Source: Gordionus sp. m RMFG-2023 (Eukaryota; Nematomorpha; Gordioida; Chordodea; Parachordodidae). Taken from it: a stretch of DNA of 64,000 nt. Shown piece by piece: positions 1 to 13,200 of this stretch. The notes under the pieces were generated by a model. The model had not been told where the DNA came from. It saw nothing but the letters and a program-made list of their open reading frames with translations, and did not search any database. The translations under genes and the position numbers were made by a program. The first letter of the stretch is position 1; every line of letters starts with the position of its first letter. Where the stretch lies: positions 41,310,569 to 41,374,568 of the forward strand of contig NC_088776.1 of the NCBI RefSeq assembly GCF_954871325.1. The letters run 5' to 3'.

Positions 1-369
1 ATATTAATATATAACATTTACAAGCTTGTTAACCGATCTTTTTAAAACGATCGAATCCCGATCACAATCTTTTCAAAAAAAGAGGATCAAAATCCAGGAT
101 CGACCTTTTTTTAAAAAAAAGATCGCGATCACGATCTTTTTTTCTATTTAAATTTCTGAAGGAAATTTCTGACCGATGCAAAATTAACTAATATATGTTA
201 TAAATTTATTGTAATTGAATAATAATATAATATAACCGATGCAAAATTAACTAATATAAAAATAAATTAAATATGGTAGAAATTTATTGTAATTGAATAA
301 TAAATATAACAATTATAATATATTTATTTATAATTAAAATTAGCTTTTAATAATAAAATTTTTTCTAAA

Positions 370-3300
370 TTATCATCATTTAAACATCCGCGTCTTTCAT
401 TTAAAACATGTTTAGCTTTACTAAACATGTATTATATTCAATAAATATTTTTTTAAATTAATATAAGTATTAAAAATATTCATGGAATCATCATTTGAAT
501 AAAAATTTTATTTAACGGAACAAGCATTTTGTACAGTATTTTTCCCAAAAAAAGCATTAATGTCATCCATACATTCATTTGAGGTATCCGCATATGGTTG
601 TTCCTGCATATTTTCCAAATGGGCAACTAATCTTTCTTTTACCATCATATTTTGTGGCAGATTAATATAAGGCCAATTAAGTTTAAATTTAGGGTGAATC
701 ATGGCTGCCAAAATGTTACTGTCTTGAAGGAAATCTATATTATGAAATGATAATTAATTTATTATTAAATAAGTGTTCATTTTATTCATATAAATCAAAT
801 CAAGTATCTGCAAAACTTAACCCTTTTAAATTTTACAGTCAAGTCTGGCACATCATCTGTATGGTATTTATTTATATTTGGGTCATATCATAAATATTGA
901 TTAAATGTAAACAATACTTAATATACTAAGAAATTAACATTGTAATTTATATACAACGAATATTACTCAAAATATTAACTTAAAATTCAAATAATCTAAT
1001 AAATTTTTAATGTCTTCAAAGGCCCATTAATATTTTACTAGATATCAGAGGTTTAGTAGAACTGGCCTGTTAAAAATATTTTACTGAATTTGCCAGATCT
1101 TTGCAATTTTTTAATATATTTTGCAGATATCTGATAATATAAAATAATTGCATAAAAAAATATTACCTTTTATCAATACCTCTAAGAACACTATCTACAA
1201 GGGGCTGACAATACCACAGGCAGCTAAATTTCGTTAATTTATCTATTAATATCGATAGAACGGGAGTTAGATATCCCTGCTCCATATTATCCTCCCGTTC
1301 CAAGATTTTTAACGAGATCGCCAAAGGTGCAATAACCTATAAAATTTAAATTTATTTAGAGAATATCATTGTATTACTGTTGCATACTCTTTAACAAAAA
1401 AACATTCCTCTTGCCTAAACATTGCAAATTCAATTTGATCACATACTTGTTCTACTTCTGAAAACTTTTCAGAAAGCATCTTATCTATTAATTTCATGGA
1501 TTGGTAATAAGAATTCCATCTTGTCTCGTTGGGAGCTATTAAATATCTTCCCAATTTCTCCAATAAAATATCCGCCATTTTTGACGACATATTTTGTTTA
1601 TTAACTAAAGCAAAACATTTTGCAAAAGTGGATCTAGATATTCGTTTATAATTGAGATCACTATCTGCCATCTCCGCATCTGTTGTTGCAATAAGGTTAA
1701 GATTATGGCAACAAAGTTGATGTTTTGGTAGGCTGATAGTAGGAATAATTGGGTCATCAAAGGATAATATGTCATCCAAATTTATCAATTCCATATCCTA
1801 ACTAATATCTTCTTCATTTTCTCCAAAAACTCTAGAAAAAATAAATTTATTTAAATATTTTTTGCTAAATATAAATATTACTTAAATGCCTTGACAAAGT
1901 TGGTTCCATTGTCAGTCACCATCTTCACCACCTTTTTATGAATTTTATAGAACTTGTGGATACCCATGATTTCGTTGGCCAAAACATCATATGTTTGCCT
2001 CCCAATTATCCTCCTCAGTGCCAAAGCGGCTGACCTTCTCTTGAGGGTTAACGGATCCAGCCAATGTGCAGTAAGTCCAATAAAAGCCCTAATAAAATAA
2101 ACATTATAAAATTTATATAAATATAATATACCTTCGATGACCACTCCAACAATCAGCAATGGTGCATACATAAGAAACTTCAGACAAATCTCTTATAAGA
2201 TTTGTCGTCATATAAGAGAAGGAAGTAGATATCCTGTTGCCCAGTGTTTGGCGATAAATAATTTTTGTCGCAGGAGAAAAAGTTTTAATCATTTTTTCAA
2301 ATGAAGGATCATCAACCAGAGACAGTGGTTGGAAGGTGTCAATAATAAAATCCATGATAACCTTGTCTGCTGTTTTTTGCAATACAGCTGGAATATTTAG
2401 ATTGTTAAAATTTAATTTAGATTGTCTGGATTTGCAACCAGAACCACTTTGGTTTTGCAGTGATATATTTTTTTGTGTAGAGAATTCGTTGATGTGTTTG
2501 GTAATCCCATTTTTAAATTCACTGTGCTTTTTCTTTATAAAAGATGAAAATAACTTCTCCTGAATCAAATTTCAATTTTAAAATTTTATATGGAAATTTA
2601 AAGTTAAAAAAAACAATGTACAGGCTGAATGTAAAACCTATATAAACAAAAAAATGATAAAGGGTTTAACACAAATTTTGTTAAACATATTAAAGTATAT
2701 TATTAAATTTATATATGGTTAAAAAAGGTTCATATAGGTTATTTTAAATTTTAAGTTTACAATATTGTCTTTGTCTATCATTATTAAAAGTTGCCCAAGA
2801 TGATATGGGCTAAAGATTTTGATAAAATATTTTCCTATATATGAATATAATTAGCCTTTTTGGCATTTAAGAACTATGGATTAAGGGTTCAACAAATTTT
2901 GTTAAACATATTAAAGTATGTTTTATTAGTAGCTAAAAGGGGGATCTTAAAAATTTAAGTTTACAATATTGTCTATCATTATTAAAAGTTGCCCAAGATG
3001 ATATGGGCCGATTTTAATAAAGTATTTTCCTATTATGAATATAATGAGGCTTTTTGGCATTAAGAACTTATGGATTGAGTCAAATGATACAAAAAATACT
3101 TTCAATTCAAAATATATTATTAAAAAAAGCCCTAAAAATGTTGTCAAGAGGATTATATAATCAAGCTCAAACTGAAACTATAATACTAATTGATTAGATT
3201 TAATATATTATAATAAAGAAATAATAGAATAGATATTTATTTTTATTTTGGTGAAACATTGCTAAGTTCAATACAAATAACATTGAACTGGATGTTTTAA

Positions 3301-3862
3301 TTATATTAAAGAAAGTCAAAATACATTATAAAGGCTTAATTATTAGTTATTACACTTCCATTTATTATAAATACTCTTCTTTTGAAAATTAAACTAATAT
3401 AAAAGTAATATTAAAAAATAAATGCCTAATTATTATATATAAATAACAAAACCAAGATTAACTCTTCATCAAATATTTTATTAATTATACTGTATCTAAT
3501 AATTCATTTTTTTTATAAAGAATCTGTATCTAGATTCCATTTCTGTAGGACCTGCTCAACTCAGGAATGTAATAAATTAAATTTAAACATGTTGACATTA
3601 AGATTATCAAATAAAAAAAATTTAAAAGAATTACTTGTAAATGTCTCTTTAAGTTCGAGGATGATATTTTGGAAGATGATATTATCTTCTTACAGAGACG
3701 GCATTTGGTGCTGATCATATTATAAGAGTTGCTTTCATCCATTTCATATAAAGTAAAATATTTACGTAATTTCAAAAATGGTAAAAGATTCTCATTCTCA
3801 CTTATATCTGCTGTTACATCAATAGTAGAAGCAATAGAATCTTCTAAATCTATAATGGACAT
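370..3862 (-). pseudogene. hAT-A transposase, spliced, possibly nearly complete
   Basis: Read on the minus strand, pieces come in hAT order. An acidic N-terminus (MSIIDLEDSIASTIDV) and a BED finger (CRLCKK, then SSNLKRHL) lie at 3640-3862. The catalytic core starts at 2113-2568 and reaches ADCWSGHRR. A GT/AG intron then leads to AFIGLTAHWLDPL and TDNGTNFVKAF (1878-2132), covering two expected acidic positions and the C/H-W region. HQLCCHNLNL and ETRWNSYYQS are at 1366-1794. Further pieces are at about 1180-1330 and 508-711. The C-terminal dimerisation segment (KHVLNERRGCLNDDNLEKIL) is at about 330-420. The 508-711 piece ends in a stop before the dimerisation segment, so the copy is probably dead unless another intron bridges it. 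Exon ends are estimated. Confidence 0.82.
2663..3080. repeat. Tandem duplication of about 200 bp inside hAT-A copy 1
   Basis: Two adjacent units share the same order of landmarks. Unit one (about 2663-2882) and unit two (about 2884-3080) each hold ATTTTGTTAAACATATTAAA, TTAAGTTTACAATATTGTC, AAAAGTTGCCCAAGATGATA and a TTTTGGCAT block. They differ by small insertions and substitutions. They lie between the BED exon and the core exon of the transposase, probably in an intron. Confidence 0.8.
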
Positions 3863-4554
3863 TTACATTTACCTATTAAAATAAATATTAATATATTATT
3901 ATAAATTTATATTAAATAACTTGTAAGAGCTCTAAATCTCGTAAAATTTAGGAAATGAATAAATATATCTATAAAATAAATGGTGGAATGGAAGTTGATA
4001 ATGAAAGTTGATAAAATATGAAGATAGATATTTTTTTAAAAAATTATATTTTAATTTAATTTTCAAAATTTTTATTTTATTTATTGCTTTTTAAATAAAA
4101 AATTAATTTTTAAAAAGATCGAGATCGAATTTTAAACAAAATGATCTCGATCCTCAATTTAGGTCAGAATCATAAATCTCGTAAAATTGACAAATTTGCG
4201 ATCGCCAGGATCGTCGATCTTTTGATTCGATCTTTTAACAACTCTGAACATTTAACAGCGTTAGGTATATTACACAAAATTTGCACATATGTTTTGTATA
4301 TAAATAAAATTATTCTTCAATCTCTAACTCACGAGAGCCAATAATTTGTTTAATAGTCTATCATATGGAAGCTTGTAAAATATTTCAAATGATTTAATAA
4401 TAAATGAGATTTATCAAAACTCAAGGGTTTGGTCATATGTTTCAACATTTTTACAATAAATGATATAATCTGGCAGCCCTAATCGCTCTGAACCCTGAAA
4501 TGCTAACATGTGTATATCTTACCGCAATGTGAAACAAGTAATAGTGTTAGAGAT

Positions 4555-4745
4555 CTGTAAAAGTAGGCCCGGCCCGAAGCCTATTTTTTAAAAAAAATCG
4601 GGTTCGGTCTGGGTCGGGCCTAATATATTTAAAAAAATTAAGTTCGAGTCGGATCGGGCCTTGGGAATTTTTTTAAATATATCTAAATTTATCAATTTTA
4701 TGTTGGATTATTTATGTAAAATAAAAATATTTGATTTTATTTATA
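4555..4745. repeat. GC-rich CGGGCC-type element fragment
   Basis: This stretch starts CTGTAAAAGTAGGCCCGGCC and contains GGGTCGGGCC and GGATCGGGCC separated by A/T tracts. It is followed by ATATATCTAAATTTATCAAT, which recurs at about 11525-11545 in another copy. Related CGGGTCGGG sequence reappears at about 6665-6745 beyond hAT-B, so hAT-B may have landed inside a copy of this element. Confidence 0.6.
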
Positions 4746-4830
4746 GAAACTAGATGCCATATAACATATATCTTTTATTTTGATTAATTATAGATGCAGA
4801 TCATTAATAAATGTATGCCAGATTAATATC

Positions 4831-6427
4831 CAGTGGCCTAGCCAGGATTTTCTCATGAGGTGGGGGGGGGGGTATAGCCCTCCAATTCTCCCATTTTTTA
4901 TGAACACTCAATGGCTTATATCTCAGGCTATGTTAAAATTATTTTATATATTTGCATATAACAAATTTTAGAGAGTATTTCATTATAGATTTTATATATT
5001 ATATAAAAATACTTTAGCATAAATTACATTCCTTATTATTTAAAATAAATTTCAAAATTTTGATATATTATACAGATTATAATATTAAAAATTTTATTGT
5101 ATAAAAACTCTATTTAAAAACAAATGTAATTTAACAATTACATAAAATATAAGTAATTCTTATGCAAATAATGGTATTTAAAAAAATATGAAGATATTTT
5201 CAAAATATAAATAATAGACAGTACTTTGATTAAAAATAGTATTAATTGCATAAATTTTAAGAGTTAATGCAAAAATTAATAAATGTTATAACTAAAAATC
5301 CATTTTATGAAAAAATTTGATTATTATATATTAAATAATTTGAATTTTTAAATGTCTACTTTTCTCTGAGATTTTGCTAATTCATCTAGAATCAAATTTT
5401 TTTCTAGAATAATCTCCTTATAAATATTTAATAGGGCTAATTCATTTAAACGTTTTTCATCGGTGCTATATCTTAAATAGGTTTTAAACATTTTTAAAGT
5501 TGAAAAAAACCTTTCATTAGTGCAGGACAGGTACTAATTGGTGAGGTAGCTAAAATAATTAATAATGTTTTGATATTAGGCAGGATCTAAATGCAGTTAC
5601 ACATGGAAAGGGCCTGCAGAGCATTTTTGGTCTCAAGGAATATTCTATTCTTATACCAAAATCCGACATCACAAAGTAACTTATCATATGAGCCTCCTAC
5701 TAAATCATTAGCGTAAAACTGAGATTTTCTTAATATCCTCTCGTGTTTCAAGTATAATCAACAGTTTAGACTCAACCAGCAAAATAAAATAAAAGCTTTT
5801 TAAAATAAAATTATGACCAATAAATTTTTACTTTAATTGAAATAAAAATATATCAATAAGGGGAATAAAAGTGTTTATATTATAAAAATCCTCAATTGTA
5901 GATGCATCAATATTTGAGCGATTGGATTGTCTAAGACTACTCTTAACCCTAACCCAAGTTCAAAAATTTTAATCCCAAACATTTTAGCAATCTCTTTTAC
6001 TTTCTCATATTTCATGAAATTTTTCATTCACATTCTCTGATATTTGTTAAATATCAACAATATCCTTTGCTCTATTCATAATCTCCAATAAATCCTACAT
6101 TTTGCTAAACTCATAAATTAAATAAAATATAAACATGAATTGATATTAAAAATTGTAGTTTAATAATAGCCTGTAAAAGATTCCCAGCATCTGCTGAATC
6201 TTTTTCCTTGCTTGATATATAAAATTCCAGTGCTGCAAATACAACATCGTATAATTTATTTAAAAACCACAATTTTATCCCGAATAAAATTTCATTTGCG
6301 GCATAAAATTTTGCTAATTGTTTCTTATAATCAAATACTATAGATCAATTATTATTTATAATAAATTAAAAACATAAAAATAGTTGTTTTTTTTAAAAAA
6401 ACATTTCATTGCATGCCTACGCCACTG
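4831..6427 (-). mobile_element. hAT-B, decayed hAT transposon
   Basis: Terminal inverted repeats are CAGTGGCCTAGCCAGG on the left and the complement of CAGTGGCGTAGGCATGC on the right. The flanking 8-bp duplication is TTAATATC at 4823-4830 and CTAATATC at 6428-6435, matching at 7 of 8. On the minus strand, about 5345-5520 reads NERFFSTLKMFKTYLRYS and then RLNELALLNIYKE, the C-terminal dimerisation region of ZMYM/TTF-finger-type hAT transposases. The rest is too decayed to follow. A run of 11 G at 4862-4872 sits just inside the left end. Confidence 0.85.
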
Positions 6428-6932
6428 CTAATATCCTAATTTTAGTATATAATCCTCATTAAAAAATGCGCTCAACAAATTATTTGGCAATTTTCCACCT
6501 TTAAATCATTTATTCCGTTTTTTTAAATATAAAAAATCAAATTTTGTTGGAAATGGATTTAAGTAATGTGTAAAATTACATTTTCAAACTATTCTATAAG
6601 GTATTACATATATTGTCTGTTTACCATTTGCAGATTATATAATGTTTTAATTTGAGGATATAATATATATCAAAGACTGGCATGCCCGGATCAAATACAC
6701 TCGGGTCGGGTCTAAAAAAAATTTTTCGAAACTCGGTCCGAACCGATTTAAAGTATTTAATATTCATTTATAGCTCATATTTTTAATTTCCCTTAGTAAC
6801 AATTTGCAAAAATTTTGACTTTTCAGATCTAAGCTATATATTAGATATGATTATACATTTTAATTATGTAAGGATTAATTATATACACATTTTATCAATA
6901 GTCCTAAAATATATACTAAAAAAACGTTTCAG

Positions 6933-7264
6933 TGAACTTGCAAATCTTATACAGACTCAAGACCAACAAAATTTTTGAAAGAACCTCCACAGATGATTCA
7001 TCCATCTCGGCGAACACTCAAGAAATTCTTACTAACTCGCTTACCGAAGACGGTAAAATCAACACTTCTCAACCAGTAGCAACGGCGTATAACGAGAAAG
7101 ATGAAATTTTGCACAATAAAATGAAGAAAAAATTTAGCCTCCAAGTTGTAAGCTTAGAATTCGCTCTTCACGCGAAAATTTTGGTCGTTGCGTTGAAAAA
7201 AAAACGGTATTCTTTTGTAATACTCTACCATTTTGACAAACAGGAAATATTCCAAACAATACCA
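6933..7264 (+). CDS. STXBP5: Tomosyn exon: start of second propeller
   Basis: The exon begins after a TTTCAG acceptor and ends at CCA before GTATGT. It is open throughout and encodes NLQILYRLKTNKIFER near its start and FVILYHFDKQEIFQTIP at its end. Both ends match tomosyn segments I know as LQMLYKLKTSKVFEK and VIIYRFSKQEVITEVVP. The middle, rich in Ser, Thr and Asn, is longer than in vertebrates. The first two bases complete a codon from an exon outside the window. Confidence 0.88.
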
Positions 7265-10200
7265 GTATGTAACATCTTATTCCTTATATAAAAAATAGTA
7301 TCTTTTTATATAAAAAAGGCTATAAATTTTTTTGCTAAAGAGTGTTGTTATTCATATTTTAGTTTAAAATTTTATTAATTTATTGACTTATTTAATCTAT
7401 AACATTATATACCATTTAAAAGACAGTTTTAAAATTTTTAATATTAGTCAGACACTATCAAATACGCGGAAAGTTTTGGGCATATATTTTTTTATATATT
7501 TTTCTATATTTATTTTGATACTATCAGAGGAATGCTGATATTAGCTAGTGGAGTCAGTATTATAGGATATTAGGGGGGGGGGGTGGATTTAGTATTTTTA
7601 AGATTCATGTGGGTGGTGAGGGCTAGAGTTTATACTACATATAAACAATTAATCTTGCTTAAAAACTTATAAAACTATCATTTTATATTCAAATTTGGCA
7701 AGGTAAATGTTTTCTAAATTTTTAATTTTAAGCAGAGTTTGAAATGCCTTTCAAAATAAAAAGGATCTCTAAAAAAAATTTTATGAATGCTCAATATGAT
7801 TTTTGATAAAACTTTACCTAAAATTCTAAATCTTTTTTTTTAAAAAACTTTTGTAAGTCTGTGTATGCATAAAAAAATTTTCGTCATGAAATCCAATCTT
7901 TTAAAAAAATATTTGATCTTAAAAAACTTCAATTATGATCTTCAAAGATTTTTTGCTCAAAATTTTGGGCAAAAAAAATTATTTTTCAAACTCTGTTTTT
8001 AAGGGACTATAAAAGGGAATCAAAATACTCGGGCCGGGCTTAAATTTTATATTTAAAATACCTTTACCGAATATTTTTAGTCGCCACTATTATAATATAA
8101 AAATTAAAAATGAATAATAAAATACATTTAATTGTTGTGTCATATAATTAGACCTGTGCGCCGATGTCTCAATTGACACGTTATTTTTTTATTTTTTCAT
8201 CGGCGTTCGACGGCGCGACATTTATTTAAAATTTTTTTTAATGAATTTAATTTATAATTCAATTTCTTTTTTAATGAATTTAATTTATAAATCAAAGTAT
8301 TACATTTTTTTATAATTTATTTGGGCGCTCTTTTCTAACACATTGTTAACATAGTTTAATTCATTTCTTAAATTATTTCCTGTCTCACTCCAATTTAAAT
8401 TTATGTATTTTCTCATTCTCAGAAATATACTATGACATTTTTACTTAGATCAGAGTCACATAAACAACACATATTAATGATATTCTATTGATTTTTATTA
8501 TAACAAATTAAAATATATATTTGGAATGCAAGCAAAATATAAAGTATGAAATGTAATAAATCCGAATTCAGATTCAGCAAAATTATAATTGTCATAAATA
8601 AATAGTATTTTATTAAGATTTATGGGTCATAAAGAAGTCCTTTTTGCATTGAGTATTAATCCAGCAATGGAAAAAAATGTTTCGCTTACTGGTTGCAGGT
8701 ATACAAAGAACCTTTTTAGCTAAATTAGCAAGCCTAGGAAGTTCCTGTCGCTTTTTCTTTCAAAAGGTTAATGTTCATCCTCTTGGGAGATTATTTTGGC
8801 TGAGCATAATATGACATTCTTGTTCTAGATTACTAATGTTATAATCGTTGCTTGGAAGGGAATGTATACGAGCTATTTTAACAATATAAGAACTTAATGC
8901 TTGCCGATTATCTTCATCTTGAATCTCATTTTGTGCATTCCTATCATGCTCTAAAAGTTTTAAATGTCTAATTAAAAATTGCAATGATGTCTTAAAATTC
9001 AAATTTAAATATTCTGAAACAATTGATTTTGAAATCTGGGATCGCTAATATCTAATGTTTAAAATATAATTTTATTAATAAAAATTAAAATAACTTGAAT
9101 GGGAAACCTATGGTCAAGCATTTTTTAAATATTTTCTTTTAAGCAAAGAATATCTGAGCAATCAGATTTATTGCTTTGTAGGGTTTCTATTTTACTGCGA
9201 AATAATAAATCTAAGTTTATTGTCGATCCCTTTTAGGAGGAAAGAAATTCCACCAACTCTCGGGTATTTCATACTGCGTAAAGCTCATCAATCATATCCC
9301 ATTCATTATTAAATAGGTTTAAAGATTGTTTTCCTATTTTATTTAGAACATTATTTATAGGAATTTTGTTACACTGCGAACACTTTCTAGCATAATTAAT
9401 ATGCTGTGCCAGCGGGTAGGGCAATTTAATTCTAAAGTTTTGTATTAATTAGATTGGTTGATGCAATACCATTTCTATTATCCTATTCATCAGAAATAGC
9501 AAAATGGTCATCAAAGTATGAATTAGAATCAACAATATGCAAGATATGACCTGTCTCGTAGATTGACTGCAGACATTTACGATGCTCATCCTCAATTTCA
9601 CATTCCAAATCAGCTACTCGATATCTGAGGGCTGAAATAATTTCTCTAATTTTTTTACGGAGAAGATCATGTGGATTACGTTTATCCGAATTTTCTTCAT
9701 CTTCCCAATTTTAAGCAAGTTCATAATAAATATAATCAGGCATTATTGTGCTTTTTTTTATTTTCATTCTTCAAAATAAGATTTCAAAATTACCCTCAGA
9801 CATGACTTGATTTATGATTAGTAGAGATAGTTATTATTTCAGAATTGTATTTAAAACGTGAAAGTCTATAAAAATAATTAATATGTATTGTTTGTGTAAA
9901 TAAAATACGATGTATGAATATTTATAAATGATATACACTATTCTATTATATATAGCAATAGAATACAATTTATGTTAATTTTATTAATGTTAATATTCAA
10001 ATTTAAATAATAATATTCCTTACGTCTCTTTTGAATAATTTAAACTCATATTTCTCCTCAACACCCTTGTGGTTAGATCTAATTACTTTTTGCTTTCGAG
10101 TTTTAGTTAAGCCCAAGAATAGAATAAATAGCTTATCTGCCTCAATCAAGGAGAAAGTGTCCAATTTTGGCAATAATATTATTGATAAATTTTCTCCATC

Positions 10201-13200
10201 TAACTCTTTAAATCCTAACTCTCTCCGTTGTTAATTGATCTCTTAAAAATTAGATCTTAGAGATATTAACGGCGCTGCCCAAATATTGACTTCTAATGAT
10301 ACTATTTCCCCTACGTTACTATTTTTCAATAACTTCTCGAGAAACATCCACTTGCTTCCCCTTTTAACATTCACCCGCATGTCTCTTCCCCGATGAAGTA
10401 CTTAAGTGTTTGAAGTCCTTTAAAAAAAGGGACGACAGGTAGGTTGGACGGTTTCAGACCTGTTTTTTTTTGTTGATTTAATTCAGTGCTCTGATAATGG
10501 TTTTATTTACCCTCTGCTGAAATCATTAACTGAACTTTGCACTAATATCCTCTTATGCGAAGTTACTCTTTGTATTCGTCCTATTCATTTTGGCACACGT
10601 CTTGTTTTTTTAACCAAACCGGATGGTGGCATTAGACCCATAGCCATAGGGTCATTCTTTCGTCGATTAATCGCCAAGGCTATTGTAAATAGGATCCGGC
10701 CTAAGGCCAGTTCCCTCCTATTTCCCTCACAGTTAGGATTTAGAGTGAAAGGTGGTTGCTAAATGGCCTCGCCTGTAACCCGTATTTTTATAAATACTGA
10801 GGCGGATAAGGTTTTCTGCAAGTTAGACTTCAGAAATGCCTTCAACAGCATCCATAAGAGCGCATACTTACCCTCTTTTCTACATCATCTTCCAAAATAC
10901 TGGAATTTCCTTAATTCCTGTTGTGGATTTCCTTCGTTACTCAAATTCGTGGAATTTTTCATATCCTCTGAAGAGGGATTCAGCAAGGTGATCCACTAGG
11001 TCCCTTGCTCTTTACCTATAGGGATTCAGGATTTGATTAAAAATTTAAAGCCTGGTTTCAAATTAGTCCTTAATTTATGGTATCTCGACCATGGCTTTTT
11101 GGTGGGTCTTTACCCAATGTTTTGTCGGCCATCGAGTACGTTGAAATGGAAGCCTTGAAAATCGGTCTTTCCCTAAATAGAAAAAAGTGTGAAATTTCTT
11201 CTCTCAACAATAAGGATTTTATCCCTCCCCAAGATTTTATAATCATTCCGCACGAGAAACGCTGTCTAGGTTCCTATCGGTCTTTCAACTTCTGTCAAAA
11301 TTTTTTTGACGATTTGATTTAATCCCTTTTCAATTCACTCACTCATTAAAAAATGTCTTTTCCTTCCTAATTCTTACACATATAAATCTTCCCCAGTTTG
11401 TATAATATTCTCCTTAAGGCCTTCGAATTAAAATTTAAACATTTTTTCTAATCCCTTTTAGTCTTGCCCGCTTACCTTTAAAATAATTTCGGGCCGGGTC
11501 GAGTCGGACCTTGGAAATTTTATTAAATATATCTAAATTTATCAATTTTATATTGAATTTTTTATTATGTCTTTTATTTTAAGTAATTATAAAAATTAAT
11601 TTCTATATTTAAATATATTCGGGCCTGGCCGGGCCAGTAAATTTTTTTAAAATAAATTTTGTGTTCGGGCCGGACCGGCAAAACTTTTTAAAAAAATTCG
11701 GGTTAGGGCCGGGCTAGCTAAACTTTTTAAAAAATATTCGGGCCGGAATTAGGCCCGATGCAGATTACTACTTCCTGGTCCCTATGCTTCAATGCGCATT
11801 TGAAAAATTTGGTCTGTGTCCCGATCTAATTAACCTTCAACTGCTCAGAAATGCAAAAAAAAATTCTAACGGCCATGAATGGCTAGACGCGATTCCGAGT
11901 GGTAAAAAGGAAACGTTACTCACAGACGATGAGTTCCAAACTGCCATTGGCCATAGGCTTAGTTGCCTTATTCTGTGGATACCTATGCTGCCTGTTGTAA
12001 ACAGATTGATCCCTTCTCTAGACATTGTTTTTCTTGTCTCAAAGTCAGTGGCCGTTTTCTGAGACACGTTAACCTTAATAGGTTAATCGGCAAAGCCATG
12101 ATTTCGGCCGGTTTTCCCAATAGTTTGGAGCTGTTAGGTCTCCCAAATGCGGACGGTAAGCGTCCCGACGGCATATTTTCGACATCTTGGCACGGCTAAA
12201 AAAGACTTGTCTGAGATGTCTCGTGTGTTACCTCCTTTCCGGCTAACGGAAATACCGACCCCTTGGAACTCCAAGAAATCAATAAGTTTAATAAATATAG
12301 ATCCCTCCGTAATTCTTTTATTTTTATTCCCCTAATTTTGAAACCCAGGTCCCCAATCCCTAAAGTTCTTAAATCAATTGGGTAGAAGAATTTCATTAAG
12401 GACAAGGGTCAAAAACTGTATTTCTTTAACAAAAAATCCAATTCGAAATCTTAAAGGGGAACTACAAGTATTTCTTTGAAACACTCCCTTTTCCCTCCTA
12501 GTTCAGCGCGCATGGTGTTCCTATTTTATAAAATTACAAAATAAAAATATATATTATTTTCCTTATTCTTCTTCTCCATTTTATGGCGATTTCCAGGTTT
12601 ACCCGGGTAGGTCAGTTTTCCCTCTGATTTTTCTTTTCCATTTTTGACGGTCCTGAGCATCAATACTTGTAAGATTCATGCTTCTCATATCCGCCGCTAT
12701 CACATTTGTCTACGTCATCTTGGGTCTTCCTCTAGGTCTTGATCCTCCTACTTCCATCATTGTGCATCTCTTTACCCAGTCATCTCTTGTCATACGTTCC
12801 ACATGCCTAAACCATCTTAGTCTATTTCGTCGCATTACCATAACAATCATTTCTATACATAATCTTGCTCGCAATTCCTAGCTAGTATTTCTATCTCTCA
12901 GAGATACCCCACACATCCATCTAACCATCCTCATCTCTGTTCTTTCTAATTTGGCTTCGTGAGTCGCTTTCATTGCCCATGTTTCACCGCCATAAACTAA
13001 ACAACTCCTCACACAGCTTACGTAAACTTTCCCCTTTAACTTCAGAGAAACTTTTTTATTTGTAAGAATAGACGACATCTCTCTGAACTTCTGCCAAGCT
13101 TGTCTGATCCTTGCAACAACGGCAGAATCTACACCACCATCTGCGTTTAGCATATCACCTAAATAACAAAACGTATTCACTTTTTCTAGGGTTAACCCAT

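Larger units (their letters stand above)
21..4246 (-). mobile_element. hAT-A copy 1, near full-length hAT DNA transposon
   Basis: The element is flanked by a perfect 8-bp target duplication, AACATTTA, at 13-20 and 4247-4254. Its ends are CAAGCTTGTTAACCGATC on the left and the complement of CAGAGTTGTTAAAAGATCG on the right. GATC-rich subterminal repeats lie just inside both ends (about 30-160 and 4110-4240). The transposase reads on the minus strand. A second copy with matching ends and coding pieces lies at 54579-58342. The 8-bp duplication, CAGAG-type end, BED finger and transposase motifs all fit hAT. Confidence 0.93.
10020..12530 (+). mobile_element. Decayed LINE, possibly of the restriction-like-endonuclease (RLE) type
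   Basis: Plus-strand pieces occur in one order. DINGAAQILTSNDT is near 10265. An RT segment with TKPDGGIRPIAIGSFFRRLI and CKLDFRNAFNSIHKSAYL spans about 10610-10870, with IRPKASSLLFPSQLGF between. A C-terminal region (11784-12200) has CLKVSGRFLRHVNLNRLIGK and then NADGKRPDG. A closing region reaches about 12470. I know this arrangement, with GKRPDG after a Cys/His segment, from invertebrate elements with a C-terminal nuclease-like domain. No APE-type endonuclease was seen. Many stops and frame changes make it inactive. A CGGGCC-type MITE splits it at about 11480-11763. Confidence 0.7.

Noticed and set aside
7573-7583. Solitary G run as a quadruplex promoter element
   Set aside because: It is a single G tract, so no intramolecular quadruplex can form; association with hAT ends is a simpler explanation.
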